A stretch of DNA of 64,000 bases from positions 11,238,704-11,302,703 of the forward strand of contig OY829328.1 of NCBI GenBank assembly GCA_963691655.1. The letters are read 5' to 3'. Source of the DNA: Toxonevra muliebris (Eukaryota > Arthropoda > Insecta > Diptera > Pallopteridae). Positions 1 to 13,014 of the stretch are shown here, in pieces. The notes under the pieces were generated by a model. The model did not search any database, was not told the origin of the DNA, and worked only from the letters and a program-made list of their open reading frames with translations. Position numbers and translations under genes: made by a program. Position 1 is the first letter of the stretch; every line of letters starts with the position of its first letter.

Positions 1-3000
1 ACTATGGCATCTAATGCTAAAGAAGTGGCCAAGTCACCCGTTTCATCGGTGCAGGAGTTGAGCGTATCAGAGAGATGAGAAACTAGATCGGAGCCATGCT
101 GTGTAGGCCTGTGCGATAATAAGAATAAAAAAGCAATACATTTAATAATGATATAATACAATTCAGTGTATATGTAAGCAGTAGATACTTTTCCAGGCAT
201 ATATCACGAATAGTGTGCGTTTTAGCTATCTCAAATTCCCAGCGTTTAGTGCTGTCATTGTAAGGCTGCGACAGCAATTTAATTAAGAAAGGATATGTAC
301 GCGATTCCACGTGCCACAAGCGCAAGTACAAGTCCATGCAAAATGTGGGATTATCGGAGGCTAAGTTACGTATTGTATTTAAAATCATGGGAATGTTATC
401 CTAAGGAAATTAATAAAGAGATTAATTCTTCATGCTTAATAAGAATGCACATACCTTGGACACAGCAAAGTTAGGCAATCCACGCAATAGCTCCATTTGT
501 ATTTCGGGGTTCTGTTCGCTGGCCAACTTAAAAATGTAAGTCATTAGAAAATCATAAGCTATGCCACTATTCACTTTGATAATCTCTAAAATCGCTTCAT
601 AGATCTTAAACCAACAATCCATCGAAGGCTCACGCGACAAGAATAAAGCACGTAAAAATAAATTCAAACGCTGACAAAACGCAGAATTCGCTTTCACATT
701 GAGTGCATCGACAAAACTGAAAACATCTTTAAATTCAGACTCATCAAATGATTCTACCAATTTGGCCACATCAAAGGCAATGGCAATATCGGGATGAAAA
801 TTACGTATTCCTGCGAGACGCAACTCCTTAGTGCGTATTTCTGAACTTGTATTTGTTGTTTGTTTAGCTTGTTCCAAAATTTTACGTACAATTTTATGGG
901 CAAGCGCCAGGCCTTCTGCGGGTATGAATGCAGTCTGAGACATCCACTGGATGATACCATCAAGACACATGTTCAGAATGTATTGATGCCCACAGCCTTC
1001 CTGTACCACAATGAATGAGATGATGCGCAACAAATCTGGCAGATAATACGGTGAAAGCAAATGCAGACCCTCGGCTAGTAGTATCAGAAGAACATTATAA
1101 TGGTGTTGCGTATGCTCGCGTGTTGTATGCAATACACGCAATAGGCAGTGCAAACTGGGGCGTGGATCGATCCCATACTTGACCAGATTATTAATTAATA
1201 ATGCTTGAAAAATGCATAGATCAATAGATTGTGCATAGTCTTTTTGATTGTTGAGATAATGTTCGATAGCTTCTATGAGTAGAATGCTAGTGAATAGACA
1301 TGATGATGACGTGGACAATTTACTCCATGAGAGTATTTCTTGCATTAGGATTTTTGCTTCGGTATTGCTCTTACTAAGCGACAGCAAACCAGTCCAAATA
1401 GTCTTCGAATCGGGCAGCGTTTGTGGATTACACAAAATGTAGAGGAAGACGGGACGTAAATATTCAACGCTGTACTCTTTAATTCTAGTGTAACGAAAAT
1501 AATGTATAGTTTAGTATTATAGCGAATAATTAAATAATAAGAACGTCTAATTTCACCATCCTCTGCTCGCCCAAATTTGTTCAGTAATTATTAAGAACAA
1601 TTAAGGACATTTAATAATACACAAATTTAAGCGAGCAGAACGTGTTTTATATAGCATTTCACTTACTGTTTATCATGATGATTGCAAATTCCATTGATTT
1701 TATTAGCAACATCATTCATATTGACACTAGGATTTTGTAGTAATGTTATCATAGGGTGTTGTTGTGTTTTCAAACCAAATTGACTTTGGAAGACTTCTTT
1801 AGTTTTTAGTGACGCAGCTCGTCTTTTCAAGCTAAGCAATAACAAACTTACAATACCCTCGGTAATTGTTGTATATTGTGTGGGACTGAAATGAAAAATA
1901 TATATAAGCATGAATAAGAAATCAGAATAGAATTTAAAAAATCTAAGTTAAACTTCTAAAGTGGTTTCACACTGAAATATTTTGCTCGCTATTGGACACA
2001 TTCTAGGCGACTAGAGTTTATAATCGTTTATGGACACATTCAATTTATTGATTCATAGAATATTATTAGTTTTTTATAAATTCAGTGAATAAAATATTGG
2101 ACGAGACAGTTTCAGCAGATAACAAAGCTGCCACAGAAGCATTTAGTTCAAAATATACATATTTAGATAAGAAACAATTTTGAAAAACATTTTTTTGTGT
2201 CTTTTAAGTAGACATCATCCCTCAATAAATTATAAACTCTTACCATAGTCCGCAGCTGCAGTAAAAGTGTTATTTCAAGCATTGCTGCGACGATTTAATA
2301 GCGCCGTAGAAAAAGAAAAAAATTATTACTAAAATTTAAGATCTATTGCAACACTTGTTTTTTGAACCATATGTGTTGTAGTTCTGTAGTTATATATGTA
2401 TGTGTTTTATGGTTGAAAGCATAACATTTGAACGAAATTTTTTTTTTAATTTCATTATCTGTATGCACTATAATTTAATACAAAGACTATGTAATTTTTG
2501 CTTTCGTAATTTAACTGTAGCAAACAAAACACCCACAAACCACAAATTGGCGCTGTTTTATTAACGTTCCTTTAACGTTTTTATTAGCTAATTGAGCACA
2601 TGACATTGACTTATGTTCTTTTTGACATAGTGACCTCAATATTTTTGACCAAAATGTGTGTACAAGTGGAAATATTAAACAAGAAATTTCAGTGCAAACA
2701 AGTGTTCAACATTTCGTATTGTTTGAAGGAATTAACACACAGTTACTAGCTATAGAAAAAAAGAAAAAAAAAAAAAAAACCAAAGCGATAAACGTTTTTT
2801 AAGTAAATGTTAGTCATAAACAAAGAAATGAAGTCATATCATAGATAGCACGCACATTTATGTATATGTAGGTATAGCGGAACAGGATACAATTTTTTTT
2901 TGTTAGAAATTATTTTACACGTAATTAGCAACTTTCGGTTTAAGAAAATTGTGTAAAAAAAGTTTCTGTCGAAAACATAAAATTTTCCACAAAGGTAATA

Positions 3001-6000
3001 AAAGAATAAAATTATTGAATGCTGATAATGCAAACGCTTGTATGAGGAGTATATAACAATCTGGGTAATGACTGTATATTTTTTTTTATTAAAATCAAGA
3101 AAAAAGTGTGAACGTTTATTAGAACATTGAACGCCTTTTGTACTTCACTCTATAGCGATTAAATTGAAAATAATGCAATTTATGAGAAAGAACCCAATGG
3201 CAAAGGAACTGAGAAGTATTTATTTCGGCAACGTTTTGAAAGTTTAAGTAGTAAAATTTTTGCCTTTATGGTTTTTGTGTTTGATTTTGTAGTTGTCAAA
3301 TCCGTATAACTGATATAATTCATATAACTAAATTAAAATAACCAACTTGAATAAATACTAATTACGAAAGTGCAACGACCATTGGATTTCGTCATACTTT
3401 ATTAATCTGGATCGATTAGAGACTGCTCAAAATAAGCGTATACTGAGCTTTTTCTAAAATTTTACTTTAATTATACAAATCTTTTATTATACTGCACCCA
3501 TATTTTAACTTTTACCTTGATAATGAATTTTAACTTTCTAATCATAATTATTATTAATTTTTTTATTTCTATGAGTTCGTAGTGCAATTTATAAATGCAT
3601 ATATACATAAAGGTTCTTACATACATACATACTTACATATGTATTTACTTCCTCATATATCTATCAACATTGAACTTGATATATTTTACCCGTGCAGTAA
3701 CATTTGAAGGATAATAATGAGTACAAAAAAGAAAATGCACTGGAAAATACACAGAAGCCTTGAATAATGTTTTAAAGTATGTAAAAACATATACAAGAAA
3801 TAATTGCATAATAATGAGCGGTAAAGTATTGTAAAAAAAAGTGGAAAAAGCAAGAAAAAACCAACGCAAATTATTCATAAGCAACTCCACCTCCTTCTTC
3901 CGTCGTCAATTTCACTACATTCAACAACTAATAATAATATGTGTGTAGTTTAAGGTTGGGCTGAGAAAGTTTAAGGTAAGCAGGTTCAGGTGCAAATTAT
4001 AATTAGTGTAGAGTTTAGGACGACATGAAGCAAACAAACTATAAAATCTTGTCATTAATCATTTTCATTCTGTATGAAAGAGGGCATTATGACCGTAAGT
4101 AAGGTAATTGAATAACTAAAGTTATCTTTCGAGCTAAAACTACTTTATATTTTGCAACTGATTGCATAGATTTATTCTGTTTTCATTCTAAGTATATGTA
4201 ATTAACCAGTATTACAAAAAATTCTTAGGCGGAGTTTATTTCTTAAAGAAAATTGCTGCAAAAAAAAAAAAGAAAAGAAACTTGCGTTTCCCGTCTAAAA
4301 CAATTTACTCTCAAAACGACTGCCTGAAAAAAATTGCAGCAATTTTCTAGCAGATGTAAACTTGAGCTCGGGTTTAAGAGATACAATATTTTTAATTCCT
4401 TAACACAAAAGTTCGAATTATCTTTTCAGTGTATGAGAATATGGTATACTCTTATGTTTCGTAATCTTCTAAGCAGAAATATTTTCTAAAAAAACTTGAA
4501 ATATTTGTTATATTAGCTTAAGTTTCAATAATTTGCTTCTTCCTTTTCCCCTTAACTCTTACTGGACCAGCGGTACAAAATCCAAACCACTAATTTAGCG
4601 ATTTTGTTAATGCATTAAATATCTAAGCTTTTCCCATACTAACCTTTGATTTATATTTCACCGATTTTATTTTTTTTTTGCTATAATAATTTTTCTGCAA
4701 GTGAAAATATGGGACTAACCCGACTCTTTCTGAGGTGATTCCAACACACACCCCTTTTCCAAAGTTTCCTAAAGGAAAACTAAATAAAAGTTACAGTTTT
4801 TAAAAGAAGACTGTGCTGACTGTTATTTAAAAAAAAGAGGGCCAGAGATTACTGAATATCTTGGCAACTACTTGTGCGAATTAGTCGGCAGCTTCGTAAA
4901 CGTAATGCTGGATTTACATGTTATTTTGCTCGATGCTTTTTTATTGTTACAGCACGTTTATTGCTTAACGAAGACGTAAACTTAAAACGTGGTGCGATAT
5001 TTAGCGGTAGTGTGAGAGTGTGCTTCTTATTTTACCAGTTCATCTGTGCTCTCATGTTCTGCAGTACCTTGATGATATGTTATTAAGTACAAGAAAACAG
5101 AGATTATGAGACTGAGTTTTAGATGAAATTTATATAACTTTAAAACTGAATTAGGTTTGAATTTCGCAGTGGGTTTTTAAGCAGTAATCCACTAAACTTG
5201 TAATGTAATAACTAAAAGTATAATAACAATTTACTAACAAAACTAAAACTTTTAATTACTCTTATGACGTACATGTATATAAATTTTCAATTTATTTTGC
5301 GAATAAAAAGAAAAATTTAGAAAATGCGAACCACCCCCCAGATTGCATGTTGAGCTGCAGGAAGTTGTTTTTATTATATTAAGCAAACATAAACGAAGCA
5401 AATCTAAGCTAAGAAAATAAATAAAGCACAATGTGTTGGAAAGTTGCATGTTGCGAATGAATGATTGATTATACATATGGCCCTGGGTGTTGGTTTCCGT
5501 TTTGAGGCACATGTATGTTACACAAGCAGAACATGAATTCAAATTAAGTTTCAATTTAAATGTAAGAAATTTAAAACCAGCCAATGTGGTTTCAATTTCT
5601 TTAAATGGATTATTTTGATTGCGAGTAATTTTGCAAGTCAATCCAAGGTTTAAGAAGAAGTTCTACTAACTCTAAATACAATAAATAAATACGAAATCAC
5701 AATACAATGTGAAGAGAAAAAATCGCAAAAAAAGGCGTACAAATCACGCCAAAAGCCAAGTCTTAACATTTCTTTTATGCGCATAATTAATGAGTATAGT
5801 AGCTCTACACAAACGAAGAAGCAGACACACTCACCACACACAAGTGGGCACTGTAGTGGTAAATGAACTGTAGAACGATCAATTAAAAAAAATCGCTACT
5901 ACACATTGGTCAAGGTATTCATTCTTATATTCTGAAAACGGAAGCGACGCCATAAAACATCTGAAAAACAAAAAGGATGAAATAGAATAAAACGAGGAAA

Positions 6001-9000
6001 ATTTTATAATTTTTTGCACTTAAAAAGAAAAACCGAAAATGAAAGTGGTAGGTAAGTACTTGCGAATATTTAAGAGTGAATACGCAAATGAAAGTAATTT
6101 ATGTGGGAATCCTTGAAATGATTTGCCTTTGGTTTGCTACAATTTCCGTCTTGCAAAACAAAAAGAAGAAAAACGGAAATTAAAAGGGGTAAACAAGATT
6201 TGTTTACCTATATCGACAAAAAATTATATACAAAACAAGTCGATCTGGTTTTGGTGAAAACGTTCGAGAAACATTGGATTCATTTTACTCAATTTTGATT
6301 ATAAACCTCGTTAGTTGCCAAAGTTTTTAAGTTTTAATTTATTAATAAAATGTGCATTATTTTCTAAATTCATAAACATTAAAATTTATTAAAATATTTG
6401 AAATATATGGACAGTGCCCATTTATGAGTAAGACAAACAAATACTTAATCATGAGTTTTCTGTGATAAAGAAAAGTTGTAAAATGCGTGGTTCATTTTCG
6501 CTATTTGATAAATAAATTTTAGTAACTATATTCTTTATTTCATTCGGAATGCGATTTTATATTCTTTATTAATTTTTGTCATCTAAATTTTTTTATATTG
6601 AAATATTCGATGCTGAAACGTTAAAAGGTTTACAACCTTTAAGGCAATTAGGAAAAAAAATTATCCACTTTGTTTCATAGTTTGTCTAACGTATAAATTC
6701 ATATATGTGAATATAATTTATATTTCATAAATGTCAAATACCACTTATCTGGCAACTACGATCTCTACTTATATACATATTTTTGTTATTATTGATATCA
6801 GTTATCACAGTATTGACCTTAAATTTAACTGTTTTATAATATAAATTAATTGACGATCACTTGCACCAGCGAAAATGTCTTCCGCCTTCATTAGATTTAT
6901 TCTTGCGGAAATACCTACAGCAACTTGGAACACATCTTTGAACAAAGAATTATATAGAATGTGGAAGATGGCTCAAGAAAAAAAGGGAGCGAGCTTATTA
7001 CTCCAGCATAATGCTTTACAAGTGCTCTCGAATCGCATCGCTACTTGCACAGATATAACTCTTAACGTAACACTTATCAGCATTCTGGAAAAAATTTGCA
7101 TGCGGAAGAAAGTATCGAATGCCTTATTACGTGATAATAAAGCTACTATGGTGACACTTTTAAAATTAATCCATACCAAAGAGCATTGCATTTTCATTAG
7201 TCTGTTGTATCTTTTGAGATCGCTGCTGAATCATGTGAACCCGGGCAATGCTGCTGCAAAGATGTGGCTTGTTTATTTCGATGTAGTGCCAGATTTTATG
7301 ATGCAATACTGTTCCATTCTTAAGCGCACTTCAAATGATCAAGAACAAATCTGTACATTGGAATTACTTTGTATAGTTTTAGATGGAATCGCACCAAGCA
7401 GCTCTACAGAATACAGCAACGACTTCCTAGCAATATTCTATAGAGTCTTTATCGATAAAGTGCTTGTAATGAGTATCTGCCAAGCTTTTGCAAATTTTCT
7501 GTCGAAGAGGATAACACGGGACTATGGTTACTTTCCAGATACACAGCAAGTGATGGCAACATTTTTGAATATTCATTGCACTTTATCATCGTATAAGAGT
7601 GTATCGCTTGGTTGTTATGAACACTGCATGGTATCATTTATGTGTTGTGTAAAACAGATTCTGACGGCTCTTAATCATTTTGTAATAGTGTTGCCAGTTA
7701 ACGCTTTAGATGTAAAAATGGTGCGGTCTTTGAATGTCATTTCTGAGGTAAGAAAACAATCAAGGCGGATTCATCGACTGAGTGCGGTTTTTTATTTAAA
7801 GTTATTCACACTCTTAATTTCAGACCGTAAAAACTTCGGTGAATCTGAATTTAGGCTGTGGTTACATTGCAAATTTTACTCAGAGAACAGATCATTTTTT
7901 TTTTCTCGTGCTTGGTCTGCTTGATCTGAGGTGGTAACATGGAGCTCGTTTCAGAGTTTCTTTTTGTAGAAATGTACGTCTCTTATTTTGCATGTAATAA
8001 GTAAAGGGCCTCACTGCATGTTCGGTGCAACACCAATTTTATGGTGTTCGCCGAGTAAAATTTTAATGTAACCACGGCGTAAAAAACTAAAACTACATAA
8101 ACAAATCGATAATAATATTACATTTATAGCAATTGGAAGATCCTACCAATGAAGATTATTTTATACAAATGATACAAATGTGGGATCTTGTTAAGAAACG
8201 TGAAGACACACTACCTCAGACTGACGATCTCAACCGTGAGTTTTGCCAAATAATACTAGAAAATTTAAAACGTATTGTGAACCGTACTAATAGGAAAGCA
8301 TTGGAAAAAATATTGGTTAAAATACACTCAAGTACAGTCGAACGATTTATAAGTTCACTTGAAATATTAGATTGTAAGAAATGTTATAGGAAAGTTAAAA
8401 CAGCAAGTTATGATTTCCTACATTTTTAAGATACTAATGATTTTATAATGAAAATGTAAATTTTAATATGTAGTATGTATTTGTAATCCAAATTAAATCT
8501 AATAGTTACAATGACAAAGTACTTTACACAAGATAGTACAGTTTAGGCTGTACATTTGGTGGATCTTGGAATTGTGGCATCCAATTATGCCATTGAACCT
8601 ATTAATATAGTTTTTCGGTTGGTACATCGGTCATTCTAGATAGAACGTAACGAATAATTGACCTACTCCTTTTATATTTGGCTCAAATTTTGCACATGGT
8701 TTTGTTTGAAGCCAAAACTAACAATAATGGCTACAAAAAAAATTCTAGTGAGTTTTTCACCGGAGTTACGAGAGTAATCAAAATCGCAGAAATCGACTAT
8801 TTTGTATTATAAAATCTTCCATGACTCATTATTTAACAGATATGCATGTATAGGGCACCATTGAAAAAGTAACAAAGGGTATAAATGAAGGTTAGCTTCG
8901 TTTAATTTTTAAATTAATTAATAATTAATTTGCTGAATTCGTACTGTTTTCTCTAAACCAAAAACTTCAAATTATAGTGCTCAAACGGTTGGTCTACGCA

Positions 9001-12000
9001 AAAATAAAAGTGCTCGAAAAATTATAAAAACCAAATATTAATTTAGAATTTTGTTTTGTCTTGAAACATTTGAAAATTCGTTGGAAAGGTTATTTTGTTT
9101 CTTTTCGATAACCATAATTTAAATTTTTTAATTTAGAGGATATAGAACGAATTTTGCAAACTAAATATTAATAAAATAATTTAAAAATCAAACGAAATTA
9201 ATCTCAGTTTATATCCTGATCCTGTTTTATTACTTTTCTCTATAGATGCATATCAGTTGAATAACGACTGAGTTATGGACTATTTCGGCAATTTTGTTCA
9301 CTCTCGCAACTTCAATAAAAATCGGATTGGAATTTTTTTGTAGACATTATGCTTAGTTTTGGCCTCAAATAAAACTATATGTTTGAGCCACATCTAAAAT
9401 AGTCGAGGTAAAATTCGGAATTTTTTGTTACCTTCAATCTGGAATGGACAAAATAATAAAATTGAACTTCTGCATATTTTTTATTTTATCTCGTTCTAAA
9501 AAATTAGATTTAGGGTCAGTTTTTTACTGCGAGTTTAAATCATTTCTGAGTTTATGCTAAGTTTGAACCATTAAATGAGTACTAATTACATTGGCTTTTA
9601 ATAGCTTTTAGATCTGCGGATTTCTTTGTCGAAAATTAGTTTAGTCTTATACTTTATTTGTTCAATAGAAAATGTAAAGTTTTGATTTTAAGCTTACTTG
9701 GTAACTAAGTTTCATATAAAATTTCACAACTTCATATTTTAGCTGCTAAAAATATCTAAAAAAAAAAAAAAACTAGTGGAGCTATGAACAATACCATCAA
9801 ATAAGAAAAGTCTTCTAAGTGTGTCACCATTCCAAGTTTCACAAAGCCTACAGCATAGACGATGATCCGTGTAAAGTATCACGACTTATTTAGTTTTTAA
9901 CTTAAACATTGTGTTGATTTTTAACTAACTTCGAATTAGATAATATCAGTATTTGGGGTTAGGCAGTTAAGAGGTCCGTATTTATACGGGTATGATTACA
10001 TTTCATACGTCCAGGATTCTGTATATTTCGACATGTTTTTTGTGTTTGGTTTATTAACTTGAAGATAGTGATTATCAATACTTTGGACCAAAATATATAT
10101 CAAAATATATTTGGACAATATATTTGTTAACCTGAAATTAATCAATTTCATGTGCGAAAAAAACGAAGACCATGACAGGGAAAAACATATGATATAAATT
10201 GGACACAATGAATGAAACATGGCTTTCCTTTGTATATAAAAAGTACTTGGTGAGTTAAAGAATTAGAAAATTTGTTTGATGCCAGAAGACTTGTTCATTC
10301 AAAGCCTAATAATTTTAATAATTAATTAATTAACAATGTGAATTGTCAAATTTGGAAGAAATTTGCAAAATTTTTTTCCAAATTAAAAATATGAAAATTT
10401 TAAATTATTTGAGGAACAAAATCCCTAGTCACGAAATCTTTTAGAGAAAGATAGAGTTTTTGGGTGTTTTTGCTTTGCAGATAATTCATAGATACGGTGC
10501 ATATTGTGGGGGGAAAAGAACATTTTTTTTATTAATGTAGTGGCAAAACAGAAAGCTTAAGTAAAATTTATATCAATATCAAAAACTTTAAAAAATATAA
10601 TAAAATCCAAAAAATAAATATCTGGCAACCACAGTCTATGAACTCACTCACATATTTTTGTTATTATTTATGTAAGTATCATCAGAATATTACCGTTATT
10701 ATCAGAGTATTTACTCGTATTTACCACAGAAAAGCCAAAAAGAGTATGATCAAATAATACATCAGCCAAAGAATTCTTTAAATTAAGTGGTGACATCTGA
10801 TCAAGGAAGCAATATTAAAAATTAACAAGGTACACCAACAACAATCATGTAAATAGTGTTAGTTAATACGATTCACTCTGTTGAAACTAATGATGCAGTG
10901 AAAATTTTTAAGGGCATAATATATTGTGCCGTTCTAATTATCGAAATGCTTCAGATGATTGTTGCGCATATGTGCAAAAAGAAAAATTCATAGCATTCTT
11001 ATGTGATAATAACAACGATTTTCAACGTTTCATTCAACTAACACTTTTTCTGAAATTATTGTTTGTTACATAATATGAAACGCGATGACGTCCGAATACT
11101 TTGATGTAGTGAATTTTTTCTTCATTCTTAAAAACACTAAACACGACACTACAACACAAATACACTGGAAGCGCTAAATCTGATTTTATATAATCCCGCG
11201 TAAACAGAAGATAACTTACTTCGATTATTCTTCCATTTCGATCAAGTTTTTATAAAAAGTATCTGCACATAGAGTCAGATCTAAGATTTGAGTTTGGAGA
11301 GGGCTGATTTTGCTAAATATATATATTATAATATAATTGTCAGACAAATAATTACACCAAAATCCAAACATAAAATTTCAGAGAGACCAATTTCAGATAA
11401 AAAAAAATCAGATAAAAATCTGATTAAAATCAGTTTAAAATTGACATTAAAAACCAAATCAAAAATCACATAAAATATTCAGACTAAATCCTGATTAAAA
11501 ATCAAACCGATTTTCAAACAAAACTCTGAATAATTCAGAAATCAAGTCGAAATTCAGACCAAAAACCAAACCAAAATTCAGACCTATAATAAAAATAAAA
11601 ACTAGACAAAAACCATTCAAGCTTTCCGAAAATAGGTCATATATAAATTGAACTTAAATTCAACTTATCTACAACATTTGTGACTGCACAGCATAATATA
11701 AATATTAAACTGAAATAAATTGAATGATTTTTCTTTTTCTTTAATAAACAAACTTACCTCGAATTAGGCAATATAGAAATCAGCATAGTTAACACACTTG
11801 AAGCCTCCAATACACCCGCCTCAACCAAACGCACCAACGTCTGACAGCTCATCAAACTCAATTGGATGTTGTCAACCTTGCATTGTGTCCGTAAAAACTC
11901 AATTTCCTTAATACTGTGCTCCGGTACATTCTTTTCACGACTTTCACAAATTTTCTTATAGATTTTCTCCAAACATGAGGATAATTTTACCACAGATGAA

Positions 12001-12029
12001 CTGGGCGTAATCGTTTTGAATTCTTCCAT
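1..12029 (-). CDS. FOCAD: Focadhesin orthologue, 5' part (five coding exons, C-terminus outside window)
   Basis: Exons in transcript order are 12029-11758, 1885-1667, 1484-455, 400-189 and 108-1 (continuing off the window). All introns are GT-AG and the phases agree at each join (2+1, 2+1, 0, 2+1), giving about 613 residues of a family that is about 1,800 long in human. The sequence follows vertebrate focadhesin as I remember it. Exon 1 (EFLRTQCKVDNIQLSLMSCQ) matches the early HEAT-like helices. Exon 2 holds QHPMITLLQNP against human HPHPLITVLEHRP. The exon 3/4 region holds LLRGLPNFAVSK against YTLPKLGVHK. Exons 4/5 hold RTYPFL...IRDICLEKPTQHGSDL against RVYPEL...IRDICKQRPYQHGADM. FOCAD is a HEAT-repeat protein linked to focal adhesions and, more recently, to stability of the SKI RNA-surveillance complex. 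The Met at 12029 is chosen because homology starts just after it. The first coding intron (1886-11757) is 9.9 kb and hosts an antisense gene. Confidence 0.85.
1886..6746. other. Intronic AT-rich DNA of focadhesin, upstream half
   Basis: Between exon 2 and the nested gene's promoter region there is only AT-rich sequence with short poly-A/T tracts and ATAC-type simple repeats (for example around 3615-3650). Short chance ORFs show no family signature, and nothing else can be supported here. Confidence 0.6.
6747..6830. repeat. Direct-repeat copy A, upstream of the nested gene
   Basis: The stretch TATCTGGCAAC-AC-(N)-ATATTTTTGTTATTATT recurs in the same orientation at about 10620-10690. This copy ends about 45 bp before the nested gene's start codon, so it overlaps the likely promoter. 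It may be a dispersed repeat or a duplicated promoter fragment. Confidence 0.5.
6875..8429 (+). CDS. Unrecognised 390-residue helical protein, nested antisense in focadhesin intron 1
   Basis: Two exons, 6875-7747 (291 codons) and 8130-8429 (99 codons plus TAA), are joined by a GTAAGA donor and an ATTTATAG acceptor, both in phase 0. The start codon sits in GCGAAAATGTC, a good fly context. An ATTAAA poly(A) signal follows at about 8493. The translation is rich in Leu/Ile/Cys amphipathic helices (for example LLYLLRSLLNHVNPGN and CTLELLCIVLDGIAPSSS), with no signal peptide or membrane segment. This suggests an ARM/HEAT-like alpha-solenoid. The C-terminal exon is charged (FIQMIQMWDLVKKRED) and ends FLHF. 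I cannot assign a family. The 382 bp intron carries a MITE-like inverted repeat. The long intact ORF among transposon relics and the consistent splice phases argue for a real gene. Confidence 0.75.
7858..8075. mobile_element. MITE-like element in the intron of the nested gene
   Basis: Terminal inverted repeats of 23-24 bp, starting GTGGTTACATT and ending AATGTAACCAC, bound a 218 bp non-coding segment. The arms differ by a single indel/substitution (GCAAATT against AAAATT). No clear target duplication is seen. If the intron were retained, translation would run into the element and stop at 7922-7924. Confidence 0.6.
8660..9412. mobile_element. Old inverted-repeat (TIR) element in focadhesin intron 1
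   Basis: The segment at about 8660-8808 and the reverse complement of about 9262-9412 are clearly related. Both hold a GGCTCAAA stretch, GCCAAAACTAA, TAATG-CTACAAAAAAA and a TT(A/G)CGAGAGT block in the same order, diverged to roughly 70% identity by eye. This is a decayed long-TIR MITE or foldback element. The ends are approximate and no ORF is present. Confidence 0.5.
10620..10690. repeat. Direct-repeat copy B, inside focadhesin intron 1
   Basis: This is the counterpart of the repeat at 6747-6830, in the same orientation and about 3.9 kb away. It is bordered by AT-rich DNA and no coding sequence follows it. Confidence 0.5.
11380..11600. repeat. Degenerate AATCAGATTAAAA-type low-complexity tract
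   Basis: Irregular repeats of AAATCAGA, CTGATTAAAA and CAAATTCAGACC-like words fill about 220 bp of the focadhesin intron just before exon 1. The unit is too degenerate to call a clean tandem array. It produces a spurious Lys/Ser-rich ORF. Confidence 0.5.
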
Positions 12030-12037
12030 AGCGTTGG

Positions 12038-12480
12038 CTTCAAAGCAGGGAAAACAAAATAAATACGAAAATATTAAATTAAACAAGTAGAAATTAATGA
12101 GATATTATATCAAAAACAATTAATTTTTAAGCGCGTTTCTAATTTTTCATAAATGAAAAATAACAAAAATTCTTTGCTTTGTTTTGCCCCAAAATTTGTG
12201 TGTTTGCCAAAATTATCGCGGAATAGTCTTCTCTACGCGGCCTTTATTCACTGCACGCTGGCCAATTTTCGATTGAGTATTTAAACGGCAATGGTAAGGC
12301 TTTAAACTCATTTCAAATGCAGTTCTTATTACCAATTTCTCTTCTTACCAACAATCAACAGCGCAAGTCTTTGTTTGCCTCCTTAATATCCTTTTTATTG
12401 TTGTTCCTGATCAACTTTACTGAGTGTAAACAAAACAATACCGTCAACATATGATAGACACTTTGGCACATCAACACAGC
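12038..12480 (-). promoter_or_regulatory. Probable 5' UTR exon and 311 bp 5' UTR intron of focadhesin
   Basis: Upstream of the focadhesin Met, the minus strand reads a pyrimidine tract and AG ending at 12038, eight bases before the ATG. A GTAAGAAG donor starts at 12348. Splicing 12348-12038 would remove a 311 bp intron and leave an untranslated first exon from about 12480 to 12349. A CAGCTG E-box lies at about 12476, as is common in promoters of broadly expressed fly genes. No TATA box is evident. The transcription start is inferred, not seen. Confidence 0.45.
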
Positions 12481-12923
12481 TGATTTTGACAGTTTACTTT
12501 GGGGTGGTGCGACATCTGTTGCAGAATAGCAAAAGTAAAGGGAGGAAAGTGGCATCTAGCGTTAGGCAAAAATAAACAGAATAAAAAGAAGAGCAAAATT
12601 TACATTCCACTTTGGATTTTATTCCATTTTCTTGTATGTTCCACTTTTGATATCCGCTTTGAATTTAAAACAAATAATAAATACGATTTTAATCGAATAT
12701 TCGTTTGCTGTAAACTGATTATCTTCAAATTCAATATTGAATTAATACTTCTGTCTACCAGCAAAACCTGAAAAGTAAGTAAAGTAATTACATGAAAGCT
12801 TCAGACTTAGTATACTTCAACTGTTGAGTATCCAAAGCCTTGTGTAAACCATACTTCGAGCAAAGCCGAATAGAATCCTTCAAATGCAATCTTCAGGCAA
12901 CAGAGTAGTCAAATTGAAAATTA

Positions 12924-13013
12924 AATGGAAATCAACGGTAACGTTGGAAGTAATGTCTCATGGAAAACCATGGCTATTAACGAACGAAACACGAACATAA
13001 TCAACATACGGAT
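12924..13013 (+). CDS. Candidate first coding exon, divergent from focadhesin (weak)
   Basis: An ATG in AAATTAAATGGAA opens a 30-codon reading frame (MEINGNVGSNVSWKTMA...) that ends exactly at a strong donor, CGGAT|GTAAGT. It lies about 0.9 kb from the focadhesin start on the opposite strand, so it could be the first exon of a divergently transcribed gene. I could not find the next exon and do not recognise the peptide. A chance ATG plus donor is quite possible. Confidence 0.25.
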
Positions 13014-13014
13014 G

